From Mesorhizobium loti R88b (GTDB lineage Bacteria > Pseudomonadota > Alphaproteobacteria > Rhizobiales > Rhizobiaceae): a DNA stretch of 64,000 bases. The notes under the pieces are model-generated. The model saw only the letters and a program-made list of their open reading frames with translations. It did no database searches and was not told the DNA's origin. Within the stretch, counting starts at the first letter, position 1; each line of letters starts with the position of its first letter. A program made the translations under genes and the position numbers. The DNA lies in NCBI RefSeq assembly GCF_013170845.1, contig NZ_CP033367.1, forward strand, positions 4,279,001 through 4,343,000, given 5' to 3'. Below, in pieces: positions 63,456 to 64,000 of the stretch.

Positions 63456-63989
63456 TTATCGATCTTCATTCGCTCGCCGCGCCAGGAACTCGACCTCGAG
63501 CCGCCATGTCTGGCCATTGTCGTGCGAGCGCTCGCCGAGCCAGCGGAAGCTGTCTTTCGTGATCCGCGAAAAGCTCCAGCGTACCGAAGAGCCGGTGCCG
63601 TCGGAGCCGACCTGCACGATCGTGTCGCCCTCGGCGCGGCCGAGCTGGCGGCTGAAATACCGGTTGCGCGGATCGCTCCAGAAAATGTGCCACGCGTCCG
63701 CGCCGGGATCGTAGACCCGCAGCGTCGTGCCATAGAAAGTCCATGGTCCCAGAGACGGCGAGGGGCCGGCGTCGCGAGCGGGCAGGATCCAGACGTCCTG
63801 GATGGCGCGGCCTTCAAGCACCCAGCCGAAATGCACCTCGCCACGCCCGGTCAGCACGGTGCCATCCCCGAGGTGGCGTGAGGCGTCGAAGGTCCAGGCG
63901 CCGACGAAACGACCGTAAAGGTTCAGTTTTTCACCGAGCCCGCTGATCGGTCCGGGACTGTGCAGGGCTTCGGCAAAGGGGTCGAACAT
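63456..63989 (-). CDS. Lipocalin-like (DUF1579-type) protein of unknown function
   Basis: The 177-residue soluble protein has no signal peptide. It is beta-rich with recurrent aromatic residues: GRFVGAWTFDASRHL, GRGEVHFGWVLEGRAIQDVWI, WTFYGTTLRVYDPGADAWHIFW, RWLGERSHDNGQTWRLEVEFLAR. The pattern, an opening 'GxWxF' strand and then 'GRxxQDVW', suggests a calycin barrel as in DUF1579-like proteins. ATG 63989 gives a natural start (MFDPFAEALHSP), but only 11 bases of the window remain upstream. The ligand or activity is unknown. Confidence 0.75.
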   Translation of the reverse strand: MFDPFAEALHSPGPISGLGEKLNLYGRFVGAWTFDASRHLGDGTVLTGRGEVHFGWVLEGRAIQDVWILPARDAGPSPSLGPWTFYGTTLRVYDPGADAWHIFWSDPRNRYFSRQLGRAEGDTIVQVGSDGTGSSVRWSFSRITKDSFRWLGERSHDNGQTWRLEVEFLARRANEDR

Positions 63990-64000
63990 GGCTGCGGTCT

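Overview
The window reads as the chromosome of an alphaproteobacterium of the order Hyphomicrobiales (Rhizobiales), most like Mesorhizobium. It is GC-rich and densely packed. The pointers are a giant GPR/RgsE-type growth-pole coiled-coil protein, the cell-cycle kinase CckA, a one-cysteine (C-T-S-A) DksA, LexA boxes of the GAAC-N7-GAAC type before uvrA and ssb, modular palindromic repeats on both sides of cckA, and rhizobial families such as DUF2865 and Omp25-like barrels. Apart from one possibly acquired immunity-like gene, I see no insertion sequence, prophage, CRISPR array, rRNA or tRNA. The genus is an inference from gene content.

Layout. 1-7.1 kb: end of an unidentified gene, gltX, a DUF2865 protein, an outer-membrane barrel, the malic enzyme maeB and a divergent SDR. 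7.2-10.3 kb: an LpxH-like metallophosphoesterase, an MFS carrier and an enolase-superfamily epimerase. 10.4-14.5 kb: a four-gene Mla/MCE lipid-transport cassette (STAS-permease, ATPase, MCE protein, auxiliary lipoprotein). 14.6-15.6 kb: an exonuclease and an Imm1-like orphan. 15.7-22.4 kb: the 2226-residue growth-pole protein. 22.6-26.1 kb: Hpt protein, 2Fe-2S ferredoxin, ferredoxin reductase, DHA2 exporter. 26.3-29.3 kb: a DUF922 protein, folP-folB-folK, a DUF924 protein. 29.3-33.6 kb: a Kef-type antiporter, then an AraC regulator and an MFS exporter. 33.8-38.6 kb: two small exported proteins, the YcjX/YcjF-like pair, a SixA-like phosphatase, dksA. 38.8-42.6 kb: a FliO-like protein and cckA flanked by palindromic repeats. 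42.6-46.3 kb: RHH regulator, glyoxalase I, a Tat-exported small subunit with a GMC oxidoreductase, an exported protein. 46.5-52.8 kb: the urea ABC transporter urtABCDE with a sigma-54 promoter, and a 58-codon gene. 52.9-58.8 kb: diguanylate cyclase, DUF72, GNAT, DUF302, uvrA. 58.8-59.5 kb: a non-coding stretch with a LexA box and a terminator-ended structured segment. 59.5-64 kb: exported protein, a ClpP paralogue, ArsR/SRPBCC pair, ssb, OsmC, MarC and a lipocalin-like protein.

Functional themes. The Mla-like cassette maintains the outer-membrane lipid barrier. CckA and the GPR/RgsE-like protein belong to cell-cycle control and unipolar growth. urtABCDE imports urea under predicted nitrogen control. 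uvrA and ssb share predicted SOS control. folP-folB-folK supply folate.

The best candidates for new biology are: the 11+11+7 (29-residue) architecture of the growth-pole protein; the structured transcript candidate at about 59.0-59.5 kb; a perfect inverted repeat that covers the ribosome binding site of an MFS gene (32364-32387); tandem dyads before osmC (62158-62194); a 21-codon ORF between urtD and urtE; and an SDR without the catalytic Tyr/Lys pair. No complete unknown multi-gene system is evident.
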